Below, piece by piece: positions 1 through 8,089 of a DNA stretch of 64,000 nt. The notes under the pieces are model-generated. The model was not told where the DNA came from. It saw nothing but the letters and a program-made list of their open reading frames with translations, and ran no database searches. The stretch spans positions 62,001 to 126,000 of the forward strand of contig NZ_JACJQJ010000010.1 in the NCBI RefSeq assembly GCF_014696615.1, given 5' to 3'. The position numbers and the translations under genes are program-made. This DNA comes from Nostoc linckia FACHB-104. GTDB taxonomy: Bacteria; Cyanobacteriota; Cyanobacteriia; Cyanobacteriales; Nostocaceae. Within the stretch, counting starts at the first letter, position 1, and each line of letters begins with the position of its first letter.

Positions 1-193
1 TAAGCTTAGGAATGTCTTTTAACAGTGCGTCCACTGTGCCTTCTGGAAGCTTAGCAAATGCTTCATCAGTAGGTGCAAAAACAGTAAATGGCCCAGCACC
101 TTTGAGAGTATCTACCAAATTAGCAGCTTTGATTGCAGCAACTAGGGTATTGAAAGATCCAGCATTAACAGCGGTATCAATAATGTCAGCCAA
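1..193 (-). CDS. Fasciclin (FAS1) domain protein, N-terminal part, truncated by the window edge
   Basis: The minus strand encodes the start of a FAS1 domain. After the start come [19 protein letters not shown] and then the conserved [17 protein letters not shown] block, the family's H1-like signature. No ATG is available: a TAG stop lies in frame just two codons upstream, so the start must be the TTG at 193, giving M-ADIIDT, which matches the usual MADIV start of short cyanobacterial FAS1 proteins. There is no signal peptide in the visible part. FAS1 domains are generally adhesion or surface modules; the role here is not known. The C-terminal half lies outside the window. Confidence 0.85.
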   Translation of the reverse strand, partial: MADIIDTAVNAGSFNTLVAAIKAANLVDTLKGAGPFTVFAPTDEAFAKLPEGTVDALLKDIPKL

Positions 194-748
194 GTTTTTT
201 ACCTAGTGAGCTTTTAATCTATATATTCAATGTAGCGTACTTTTTAATAAAAAGTATTTGCTGTTACAGATTTGGATTAATCAATTTCATCAGGAAAGAT
301 AACTTACAGAGTTTATTTTATACAAAAAATATAAATTTAAATTTGATTTTTTACTTCTATATTAAATTTATTCCCAAATACTAACAGAATATTTTGAGTA
401 GTCCTAAACCGTCAATCCTGCTTTCTCGTGGCTTTATAGCTTCAGATGGAATGGAATTAGGAAATAAAGTCAGTATTTTTAAATCCCTCAGTACTCTGAT
501 TGCAGAAAATTGGAATTAAAAATTTATTTTGCCAATTTTTATGCCAAAAAATAAATTATTTCAATATATACCAATATTTTTTCTAACTCATCAAATGTAA
601 TTACTTAGTATTTAAATAATTAAAAGGTACATGAAATTCAGTATTTCATCAAGCTGAACTCAGGGTTTTTATTTATATAAAATTTTTAAAAAATATAACT
701 GCTATACTATAAATATGAACCAAAAATACTACGTAAAAGGCAGCCAAG
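194..748. other. AT-rich intergenic stretch, no gene seen
   Basis: Very A+T-rich DNA between the fasciclin gene and the pentapeptide remnant. I see no convincing ORF or RNA gene. Promoters for the flanking genes may lie here but no element is clear enough to mark. Confidence 0.5.
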
Positions 749-832
749 ATGGATGCCCAAAAAATTTTAAAGGTATATACAGCCAAGTAAATAAATTGGA
801 ATCAGGCAGATTTGGGAGAATCAGCTAGATGA
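749..832 (+). pseudogene. Remnant of a pentapeptide-repeat protein gene
   Basis: The frame from ATG at 749 reads MDAQKILKVYTAK, a TAA stop, INWNQADLGESAR and a TGA stop. This strongly resembles the start of cyanobacterial pentapeptide-repeat proteins, in which a leader such as MxAxxILxxYxAG is followed by an ADLxxA repeat; compare the intact gene at 14977, which begins MKAEELLSNYAAG. An AAGG upstream may be the old ribosome binding site. The two stops within 28 codons and the absence of further repeats indicate decay. Reading by eye; a chance resemblance is possible. Confidence 0.45.
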
Positions 833-942
833 ATTTCAACCTTTAAATAATAGCTTTGCTTCACCATAATAGGTAAGCAATTCCTAGAATTTTCATAGAG
901 TACACCGAACACATCGTTTCTTTTCATCAAGGAGTATTTATC

Positions 943-1428
943 ATGAGCCTGATACTAAATTCAATTATTAGTGCAGATATGGAAGCTCGCTATCTTAGCC
1001 CTGGTGAACTAGAACCAATTAAGAGTTTTATTAAGAGTGGTGAACGCCGTCTGCGCCTTGTTCAAGTTTTAAATGAAAATCGGGAAACTATTATTAAACA
1101 ATCTGGAAACCAGCTGTTTCAAAAGCGCCCAGATATTATCTCTCCTGGTGGTAATGCTTATGGACAGGAGATGACAGCAACTTGTCTACGAGACATGGAT
1201 TATTACCTACGCTTGATTACTTACGGTATTGTAGCTGGTGATTCTACACCACTTAACGATATTGGAATCAGTGGTGCGCGTGCAATGTATAAGTCTCTTG
1301 GTACTCCAACTGAAGCTGTTTGTGAAGGTATCAAGGCAATGAAAACTGTTGCTACCTCAATGGTATCCAGCGAAGATGCAAAGGAATTAAGTAATTACTT
1401 CGACTACTTAATTGCTGGACTCCAGTAG
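943..1428 (+). CDS. Allophycocyanin alpha-subunit paralogue (ApcA-like)
   Basis: This is a 161-residue phycobiliprotein. The [22 protein letters not shown] block (residues 67-88) carries the phycocyanobilin-attaching cysteine at residue 81, and [12 protein letters not shown] follows, as in ApcA rather than the more divergent ApcD. Length equals ApcA. It differs from housekeeping ApcA in the N-terminal 60 residues and the last helix, so I take it as a paralogue. It stands alone, with no apcB, linker or other phycobilisome gene next to it, so it probably substitutes for ApcA in a specialised core or a soluble complex. A GGAG-type Shine-Dalgarno (AAGGAGT) sits about 10 bases before the ATG. Family identity is sure; the exact subtype is inference. 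Confidence 0.93.
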   Translation: MSLILNSIISADMEARYLSPGELEPIKSFIKSGERRLRLVQVLNENRETIIKQSGNQLFQKRPDIISPGGNAYGQEMTATCLRDMDYYLRLITYGIVAGDSTPLNDIGISGARAMYKSLGTPTEAVCEGIKAMKTVATSMVSSEDAKELSNYFDYLIAGLQ

Positions 1429-1521
1429 GGTAATAGGTTTCAATTTAGCTTGCTCAAAGCCTGGCTAGAGATGTACATCATCCTATAGCGACTTTATTTA
1501 TTACTAGAAGGGAGATTCATA

Positions 1522-1620
1522 ATGTCTAAAGAAAAAAAAGGTAATAGAGAAGTCAAAAAACAGAAAAAAGATCCTCAGAAAAAAAAGGAGAAAAAAGATC
1601 CAAATAGATATGATGGATAA
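1522..1620 (+). CDS. Very small lysine-rich protein
   Basis: A 32-residue ORF beginning MSKEKKGNREVKKQKKD and ending DPNRYDG, with about 40% lysine. The start is supported by a good ribosome binding site, AAGGGAG, at about 1508-1514. It lies 93 bases downstream of the allophycocyanin-like gene on the same strand and might be co-transcribed. The charge pattern suggests a disordered RNA-, DNA- or membrane-binding peptide. I do not recognise a named family. Confidence 0.5.
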   Translation: MSKEKKGNREVKKQKKDPQKKKEKKDPNRYDG

Positions 1621-1696
1621 GCTTGGTGCAGCTGCAGGGAAGTCAAAATTGCAAAAGCCTATATTCATAAGCTTCTAAGACATTTCCATCTAGTTT

Positions 1697-1822
1697 AGGA
1701 CTTACGCAAAAGTCACGGAATTACGTCATTACAAGCGTAGCGACGTAATCGCCTAAAATTATGGGATTGCTTCCCTACACTACGTTCCGGTCGCAATGAC
1801 AAATTTTGCTTGCGTAAGTCCT
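1697..1822. repeat. MITE-like element with 13-bp terminal inverted repeats
   Basis: A 126-bp element bounded by AGGACTTACGCAA at 1697-1709 and its exact inverse TTGCGTAAGTCCT at 1810-1822. Inside are further GTAGCGACGTAATCGCC-type arms able to pair. No ORF. The end sequence is of a kind common in Nostocales intergenic DNA (recalled, not searched). Confidence 0.8.
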
Positions 1823-2118
1823 GTAGTTATTATTACCGTATGGCACTAATAACTAGAGAAGCAGAGGGAGAGAAAGAATTTGCTCAATATCTTCCCCCTT
1901 GCTGATTGAATAATTTAATTTCTGGAAGTCCCTAATACAATTTAAATCAGTAAAAAAGTACGTTTTTTCTGTTTACCCATTATTTAGGTATTAATAAGTA
2001 CTAAATAATGGCATATCTCAGAAAAAAATTTCTGCTATATGTATATAGGATGTTTTATTTACATTCTAAAGATACTTAATTATAAATTATTTAAAATATA
2101 GATAATATCAATTTTATT
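1823..2118. other. Intergenic stretch with a repeat end
   Basis: About 300 bp without a gene. Positions 1908-1935 (TAATTTAATTTCTGGAAGTC) match the right end of the element at 9407-9525, so a truncated copy of that family lies here. The rest is AT-rich with nothing further recognised. Confidence 0.5.
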
Positions 2119-2361
2119 ATGCCCAAGTACATTTTATTTGCGTGCTTTCCTTATACTTCACACTTAGCTAATGGCATAACCATTAGCCATAACACAGAAG
2201 AAGACGAATACGTAGGCATAATTAATACTAAAATCTATGAAGCATTAAAAAAGTACAATATTAATAATAACGCCGAGCTTCTTCACCTATTGAAAAATGA
2301 AGGCTTCAAGGCTATCAGATTTTTAGAAAAAGATGGTTATATAGGTCTTGAGCAAATGTGA
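2119..2361 (+). CDS. Hypothetical protein, 80 aa
   Basis: An ORF starting MPKYILFACFPYTSHLANG and ending GYIGLEQM. Composition is that of a real soluble alpha/beta protein: an acidic middle, then a KIYEALKKYN helix and an ELLHLLKNEGFKAIRFLEKDG segment. No signal peptide or membrane span. No clear Shine-Dalgarno precedes the ATG. No family recognised; flanking DNA is AT-rich. Confidence 0.45.
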   Translation: MPKYILFACFPYTSHLANGITISHNTEEDEYVGIINTKIYEALKKYNINNNAELLHLLKNEGFKAIRFLEKDGYIGLEQM

Positions 2362-2524
2362 AATAATCAATTATGTGCATAAGCTAAAGCATATCTAAAT
2401 ATGCATATTCAATTTTAAGGTCGATTAGCTTAATACCTGTAATTTAGTTTATCTTAATGACTTAGGTGGAAGAATAGCTGATTTTGACTAAATTCTATAT
2501 CAGCCAATGTCTTGCACAAAAAAG

Positions 2525-2695
2525 CTATTCGTCTTCGTCTCCTGGTGGTCGTTCGCTTTCACTTTGTTGGTTGTTCCATTCCAAAACAATACGCTCTAGC
2601 ATTTCAGCTTGGGTACAGTTATTCACAAGAGCATATTGCTTAATTAGCTCTCGTACTTTAGGGCTAATATGGCGTATATCAAGTACTTTATTCAT
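2525..2695 (-). CDS. Small ribbon-helix-helix-like protein, 56 aa
   Basis: The minus strand reads MNKVLDIRHISPKVRELIKQ, then YALVNNCTQAEMLERIVLEW and an acidic tail ending PPGDEDE. A short beta-like start, a helix, a turn and a second helix with TQAEMLERIVLEW fit the MetJ/Arc/CopG ribbon-helix-helix plan used by small repressors and antitoxins. No toxin-like partner is next to it. An AGGTAG lies 17 bases upstream, rather far for a ribosome binding site. Fold assignment is inference. Confidence 0.55.
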   Translation of the reverse strand: MNKVLDIRHISPKVRELIKQYALVNNCTQAEMLERIVLEWNNQQSESERPPGDEDE

Positions 2696-3389
2696 GGTAA
2701 TTTATATTAGCTACCTAGTGGACATTACATAAATTTATTATATTAGCGATTATAAGATTGAATCATAGTTAACATCTTGTTTGTTATTTATAAGTTTGAC
2801 TTTAACAAAAAGAATCTCTTGCCAGTATTAGTATTACTATTTAATAACCGCAACTATACTGTTAATGAAATCTAAGTGAAGATACACTAAAAAATTTAAA
2901 CCACCAACTTATTGGTGGTTCAGGAAAAACATCTTATTAACTACTGGTAAAGTTTGGATAATTAATGTTCTGACAAATCTTGAAAGACCCAGAGCTAGAT
3001 TTGAAATCTAGATTATTGATTATATAAATTAAGTATAACAATAATCTTGCACAATAGCTATGTTTCTGGTATTAAGACATAGATCCAGACAAAGTATATA
3101 TATTTAGGGTTGTGATCGCCTAAATTTCTAGTAATTTTTCTTAGGGATATGAGTGATGGTGCAATATTTCGTCGTTAAGCATTTTTACCTGGAAATTTGC
3201 TTAAGATGAAAGGGTAAAGAGCAATAATAAAAGGTTTTCTATTTCCTTTTTAGCTTGCCCTTTTACCCTTAACTGAAAAAGTATTGAGTGATACCTTGTC
3301 CACCAGCATTAACATAGATATAAATCATCCACATCCCGGTAGACCCCCAAGCATAAACGCGCTATTATCCTCAAATTTACAGGTGCGTA
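2696..3389. other. Intergenic region, about 690 bp, no gene seen
   Basis: AT-rich DNA. It contains a hairpin at 2899-2920 (listed separately). Around 3218-3292 lies a purine/pyrimidine-rich stretch ending CCCTTAACTGAAAAAGTATTG, resembling a worn copy of the repeat family at 22105-22230. No convincing ORF. Confidence 0.5.
2899..2920. other. Perfect 9-bp hairpin
   Basis: AACCACCAA, a 4-base loop (CTTA), then TTGGTGGTT. No T-run follows on either strand, so a simple intrinsic terminator is doubtful; it could be an operator or an RNA structural element. Confidence 0.4.
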
Positions 3390-3578
3390 TCAGCCACTCA
3401 ATTTAATCACACCTTGACTAACCAGATGTTCCAGCTTGCCATCTTGCAGTATTTGCTCACGCACCAACCTTATCTGCTCGTGGCTGAGAATGTGTAATCC
3501 CGGATGGACAACATAATCTTTCAGGATGATTCTTTCCGGCTGCTGACTGTTGGTGCGATTGTAGGTAATGGAAGGCAT
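3390..3578 (-). CDS. Hypothetical protein, 62 aa
   Basis: A minus-strand ORF starting MPSITYNRTNSQQPERIILK and ending EHLVSQGVIKLSG. The middle, HPGLHILSHEQIRLVREQILQDGKLEHLV, looks helical and amphipathic. No motif recognised. The sequence composition is that of a true protein and it stands alone between intergenic stretches; no strong ribosome binding site. Confidence 0.45.
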   Translation of the reverse strand: MPSITYNRTNSQQPERIILKDYVVHPGLHILSHEQIRLVREQILQDGKLEHLVSQGVIKLSG

Positions 3579-3712
3579 ACTTGCAAAAAGCTTTTCAGCA
3601 ATAATGGGTAGAAGAGAGTTTGACTCTGCTCCCTAAGCTTTACACAAGTTTTTAACCAGATTGCAGTTAGCAGCGCTAAAGAGTTACAAAAAACAATAAT
3701 CCTAGTAAAGCA

Positions 3713-3758
3713 CGGCGTAAGTAAGCAAATCTTTCTAAATTAACGAAAGCTTACGCCG
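3713..3758. repeat. Short inverted repeat (CGGCGTAAG arms)
   Basis: CGGCGTAAG at 3713-3721 and CTTACGCCG at 3750-3758 can pair around a 28-base AT-rich centre. A related half (ACACGGCGTAAATAA) recurs near 62673, suggesting a dispersed small repeat. Confidence 0.5.
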
Positions 3759-3837
3759 CATAATAGATAATTTTACGAATTATTGTTGGATTGCTAAATA
3801 TCCATAGTTTCTGAGTTTTGTAGAATTGTCAAAAATA

Positions 3838-4017
3838 TTATCTTTTAGCGTGAATACCAGGGGCATAAGCCTCAATAACTCTACCAGTACGAGTGCAACT
3901 GATCATTAAGTAGTCACAAGTTGGGCATTGTGTGCGAGTGATTTCGCTAGCAAAAATGTAGTGACGTTCAGCCCCACTGCCACAGTTTGGACAGCAAATG
4001 TTTTGTATAGTCTGCAT
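3838..4017 (-). CDS. Small zinc-ribbon protein, 59 aa
   Basis: The minus strand encodes MQTIQNICCPNCGSGAERHY, then a second cysteine pair in RTQCPTCDYLM, and ends with CTRTGRVIEAYAPGIHAKR. Two CxxC knuckles (CPNC and CPTC) about 23 residues apart form a zinc-ribbon. I recall near-identical short cyanobacterial proteins that are often mislabelled as PriA helicase; it is far too short for PriA and shares only a zinc-knuckle flavour. A 9-bp hairpin lies 52 bases upstream of its ATG and may be regulatory. Confidence 0.8.
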   Translation of the reverse strand: MQTIQNICCPNCGSGAERHYIFASEITRTQCPTCDYLMISCTRTGRVIEAYAPGIHAKR

Positions 4018-4068
4018 TTTAAAAACCCTTGGTTGTAACTAAATTACCTTATAAGACACTGTCAACAT

Positions 4069-4089
4069 AACCAGTAATGTTTACTGGTT
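4069..4089. promoter_or_regulatory. Hairpin / operator-like palindrome upstream of the zinc-ribbon gene
   Basis: AACCAGTAA, TGT, TTACTGGTT: a perfect 9-bp inverted repeat with a 3-base spacer, 52 bases upstream of the minus-strand ATG at 4017. Either a dimeric-repressor site or a 5'-UTR hairpin; the sequence alone does not decide. Confidence 0.4.
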
Positions 4090-4923
4090 TCACACCACTT
4101 AATAAAAAGCCTATATATTTGGCTAATTACTTTAACAAAATTTAATTTGCACAAACAAGCGCTATTGTATATCTATTATCTTAGTCTATGTCCTTAGTTA
4201 TCATCTCACTTTAGATATATAAGTTCATTTTTGACATGCTCACTATTTAGAAATGGAATGATCCCTGATACTAATACCTTCATATCACGTTATTTACAGT
4301 GATCTCCAGAAATAGTAAGTATATTAATAGCAAAAAGTCAAAACTCGGAAAATACTGTATATTTGATTACAAAAAGATTTTTTTTAAGTTTTGCTTAATA
4401 TTTATACTGTTGAAATAGGGATTAAATAGTCAGGAAATAATTTAATTAAAACTTCCAATCTACATGGTTCAAAGCCTTGCTGATGTCTGTTAGTCTAGTT
4501 GTTGGTAATGGGTAATGGGGAATGGGTAATCGATATTGGGTTCTCCCAACTATCAATTACCCATCACTTTCTTCTTGGCCTGCCTACGATTTTCGAGACT
4601 ATTAGTTAAGCTATCAGCCAATACAGTTCAGATAAGATCATTAGTGATTGATTTGTCACTTGTGGAAAAAGCTAGCTCAATTGGGGGATTCTCCCCCAAA
4701 CCCCCGATTGGTGACGGTTGCGTCCCCCAAACCCCCTCCAAAATGATTGTTCAGTTTTTTTGTTGAGTAACTAGTACACCAAGGCGGGAATAAACATACC
4801 ATTCTCAATGGCGAAAAAGCTTATAATATTCAGTCTTTTGACTTTTGGCTTCCGCGCAGCGGTACTAGTTTTTTGATTTTTTTGTCAATTAATTTTCTTA
4901 ACTGAACTGTATTGGCTTATATC
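4090..4923. other. Long intergenic region with short repeats
   Basis: About 830 bp without a credible gene. 4503-4531 is a short STRR of the GGTAATG / GGGGAATG type. 4676-4740 is C/G-run-rich (GGGGGATTCTCCCCC and CCCCCAAACCCCCTCC) and looks like a dispersed intergenic repeat. Any translation of 4536-4766 crosses these repeats and is not a real protein. Confidence 0.55.
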
Positions 4924-6792
4924 TTAGGGATGAAAGTAATCGTAGATTTCTTGGGCTAAACGTGGCCCAATACCTGATACTTCCGCTAGTTGTGCGGGTG
5001 TTGCTTGCCGAATATAGTCAACAGAACGAAAATGTCCCAATAGCAATTTTTGGCGATGGTGTCCCAAACCGGGAATCTCATCTAAGCGCGATCGCTTTAA
5101 TTTATCACTACGTTGTTGGCGATGGAAACTCACAGCAAAGCGATGTGCTTCATCCCTTAAGCGCCGCAATAATTGTACTCCTGGTTGTTCTGCATCAGTT
5201 TCTAAAGGTTGGGATTCTCCTGGGAGAAAAATTTCCTCTCGCCGTTTAGCTAAACTGACAACCCGCAAGTCTTCTAATAAATTCATCTCTTGTAAAATGG
5301 CGACGACGGATGATAATTGACCTTTACCGCCATCAATCATCACTAAATCTGGCCAGTCAGGATTACCCCCACGCGTTAATTGTGGATCTTCAATATACTT
5401 GCGAAAGCGACGCTGGATGACCTCTGCAAGACTGGCGAAATCATCTGAATGTCCAGCGGTGACTGTGGGATTTTTAATTTTGTAGTGACGATAGTATTGC
5501 TTGGCGGGTAACCCATCAATAAATACTACCTGGGAAGCTACTGCATTCGACCCTTGAATGTGGGAAATATCATAACCTTCGATGCGGTGAGGTAAGTCGG
5601 GTAAATCAATAATCGCCGCTAAATCTTGCATTGCTTGCTGATTGCGATCGCCCAATTTTTGCATTCTTTGTAATTCATATTGAGCATTACGCTCGACCAT
5701 TTCGATTAATTCTGCCTTGGTTTGGCGCTGGGGTGCAAGAATTGTCACTTTTCTGCCTTTTTTCCCAGTTAAAACATCTGCCAATATTTCACTATCTGGC
5801 AACTCATGCTGGACTAAAATTTCTGTGGGAATTTCCACCGAGTCAGCGGTTTGGTAGTGTTCTTCTAACACGCGTTGTAAAATAGCACCAAATTCGGCTT
5901 GTGCATTCGCCACAAATCCTAAGCGTCCTACTAATTGCCCAGCGCGAATTTGGAATAATTGAATACAGGCGTGTTGGTCATCAGCTGCCAAGGCGATCGC
6001 ATCTCGGGAAACTGTATCATCTGGTAAGGAAACTTTTTGATCCGCCGTTAGAGACTTTAACCCAGCTATTTGATCGCGAATCCGCGCTGCTGCTTCAAAG
6101 TTCAACGCTTCTGCGGCTTTCCCCATCTGCTGTGTCAGGATATCAATCAGTTCTTGAGTTCTTCCCTGAAATACCATCGCTACTTTTTGTACAGTTTTCC
6201 GGTATTCTTCTGGGGAAATCAGCTGCTGACACACACCAGGACAGCGTCCCAAATCATAATTTAAGCAAGGACGGTCTTTAAATAATGGTTGAGGTCGTTG
6301 GCGCAAGGCAAAGATGCGCTTAGATATGCGTAAGATTTCGCGCAATAAACCTGCATCTGTATATGGCCCGTAAAATTTATCTTTTTCTTTGCCTAGTTGA
6401 CGCTTACGGGTAATAAAAATCCGGGGATAGTCTTCTGACCAAGTGATGCAAACATAAGGATATTTTTTATCATCCTTGAGCAGCACATTAAAATATGGCT
6501 GGTGCTGCTTAATCAAATTAGCTTCCAGCGCCAAAGCTTCTGCTTCGGTATCGGTGACGATAAATTCAATTTCTGCCACCTGTTTAACCATTGTGGCAAT
6601 GCGATCGCTTTTGTTGTAACCATCGCGGAAATAAGAACGGACACGCGATCGCAATTTCCGCGATTTACCTATATAGATAATGCGATCGCTTTCGTCCCGC
6701 ATAAAATAAACACCCGGTTCTGGTGGAATTTCAGCTAGACGACTTTCTAGGCGTTCTGGATCTTTAACCAGTGTGGGAGAACATTTTGTCAC
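4924..6792 (-). CDS. uvrC: UvrABC excinuclease subunit C
   Basis: A 622-residue protein of full UvrC length. The N-terminal GIY-YIG nuclease domain (PGVYFMRD at about 26-33, IIYIGKS at about 38-44, [10 protein letters not shown] near 85-94) makes the 3' incision. The cysteine cluster [14 protein letters not shown] is near 175-188, and a UVR motif ([17 protein letters not shown]) lies near 228-244. The RNase H-like domain that makes the 5' incision starts near 385 ([31 protein letters not shown]). Two helix-hairpin-helix motifs end the protein ([28 protein letters not shown]). It acts with UvrA and UvrB in nucleotide excision repair; neither lies nearby, as is common in cyanobacteria. Confidence 0.97.
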   Translation of the reverse strand: MTKCSPTLVKDPERLESRLAEIPPEPGVYFMRDESDRIIYIGKSRKLRSRVRSYFRDGYNKSDRIATMVKQVAEIEFIVTDTEAEALALEANLIKQHQPYFNVLLKDDKKYPYVCITWSEDYPRIFITRKRQLGKEKDKFYGPYTDAGLLREILRISKRIFALRQRPQPLFKDRPCLNYDLGRCPGVCQQLISPEEYRKTVQKVAMVFQGRTQELIDILTQQMGKAAEALNFEAAARIRDQIAGLKSLTADQKVSLPDDTVSRDAIALAADDQHACIQLFQIRAGQLVGRLGFVANAQAEFGAILQRVLEEHYQTADSVEIPTEILVQHELPDSEILADVLTGKKGRKVTILAPQRQTKAELIEMVERNAQYELQRMQKLGDRNQQAMQDLAAIIDLPDLPHRIEGYDISHIQGSNAVASQVVFIDGLPAKQYYRHYKIKNPTVTAGHSDDFASLAEVIQRRFRKYIEDPQLTRGGNPDWPDLVMIDGGKGQLSSVVAILQEMNLLEDLRVVSLAKRREEIFLPGESQPLETDAEQPGVQLLRRLRDEAHRFAVSFHRQQRSDKLKRSRLDEIPGLGHHRQKLLLGHFRSVDYIRQATPAQLAEVSGIGPRLAQEIYDYFHP

Positions 6793-6952
6793 GAAACAGA
6801 TCTAGGTTATTTCAAAAATCCACCTATTTCTATTTTAAAGAATATTGATTTTTTGTGTTGTTTCCCTATCCTGCTATCCTGCCAATATCAACTACACACG
6901 CAACTAGCATTTAGCCTGAAGTATTTCTCTCTCCCAGTTTAGCTGATATTGC

Positions 6953-7366
6953 TTAACAAGCTAGTTTTTCTTGGATTGTCATCATTAAAGCTTTGAGATT
7001 GATAGGTTTTACAAAGTAACGCCAAGCACCTAAATTCATTGCTCTTTGCTGATCGATTTCAAAAGCAAAAGCTGAAACTACAATAATTGGGATTTTGGCA
7101 AACTCTGATTTTTGCTTGATTTGGGCTAACAATGAATAGCCATCAATATCTGGTAATTTTAAATCCAGTAATATTAACTCTGGCTGAAATTTTTCGACAG
7201 CGGTAAATAAAGCAGAGCCTAATGAAAGACTTTGGACATCGTAACCAAAGTGGCTGAGATAGTCGCTGAGCAACATTCTATTAACATCATTATCTTCAAT
7301 TAATAGAATTCGTCTGATTGCTTGATACGTTAATCGCTCATTAAGAGATAGTAATTGTGCCGTCAT
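6953..7366 (-). CDS. Single-domain response regulator (CheY-like)
   Basis: A 137-residue protein made only of a receiver domain. The acidic pair E24-D25 follows RRILLI, the phospho-acceptor is D68 in LILLDLKLPDIDGY, the switch serine is S98 in IIVVSAF, and the conserved lysine is K120 in FVKPI. There is no output domain, so it likely relays phosphate or docks on a partner. The 17-residue N-terminal extension before the first strand is not typical. It is transcribed alone and no kinase is adjacent; the three histidine kinases in this window lack their own regulator, but a link is only speculation. Confidence 0.93.
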   Translation of the reverse strand: MTAQLLSLNERLTYQAIRRILLIEDNDVNRMLLSDYLSHFGYDVQSLSLGSALFTAVEKFQPELILLDLKLPDIDGYSLLAQIKQKSEFAKIPIIVVSAFAFEIDQQRAMNLGAWRYFVKPINLKALMMTIQEKLAC

Positions 7367-8007
7367 TTTTCACTATAATCTGATATTAATTGCAATCGAA
7401 TTGGGATGATAAATTAAAATGTGAGAGCGGCTTCGTGCCTGTGTGAGTGCTTTACAGCTAAATCACTAAATCATGAAAACCAGATTTTCACGGAATTATA
7501 CCTGAAGTCTCTCATACCCATAATTTTCCGCAATCTATTTTCATTTTTAGCTCTTTTTGAGTTGAAAATGTGTTTATGAAGATTTTTAATTTTCCAAGAT
7601 AGAAAAATTAAAAACCACAAATTTGGACATTAATTATTGCACAAGATACGGAACAAAAATCTAGCCAAAGCCTAGGGAAAATGTCAGTCAAATGATAAGT
7701 TTGCTGAATGTAAATCAGTCAAAATTTTAATAAATCGAATTTAGTTTTTGTTTATCTGTGTTTCATAATATTATCTTAAGAGTCTTACTTCAACAAAAAG
7801 TTAATATTTTTTTAAACTATCTATAGTTATAATTGTGGTATTAAATAATTGGAATTAAATTATCTTCGTTAGTCATGAAGAATGGGCGATCTATCTCTAT
7901 ATACGATTTTTGACAAGGTAGATTGTATTTTTATGCCCAAAAAAGCGCTCAAATAAGTGCTAATACACAACTTTCACTTAATCAAAGACCTAGCAATTTT
8001 GTTAAAA
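7367..8007. other. Intergenic region, about 640 bp
   Basis: AT-rich DNA between the response regulator start and the palindrome at 8008. It should hold the response regulator's promoter. No ORF or RNA gene recognised. Confidence 0.5.
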
Positions 8008-8047
8008 ATATTAGGGTGCATTAAATATATTTAATGCACCCTAATAT
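8008..8047 (-). terminator. 40-bp perfect palindrome, likely terminator of the aminotransferase gene
   Basis: From ATATTAGGGTGCATTAAATA to its exact inverse with no unpaired centre, giving a potential 18-20 bp stem. On the minus strand it is followed by TTTTTAAC, the U-run expected of an intrinsic terminator, and it begins 42 bases beyond the stop of the minus-strand aminotransferase gene. Confidence 0.75.
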
Positions 8048-8089
8048 GCTATTAATATTCGTCAAAGCAGCCAAAGCTCACAATTAACC

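Noticed and set aside
4536-4766. 76-codon plus-strand ORF in the gap before uvrC
   Set aside because: Crosses an STRR and the CCCCCAAACCCCC-type repeat; not a natural protein.
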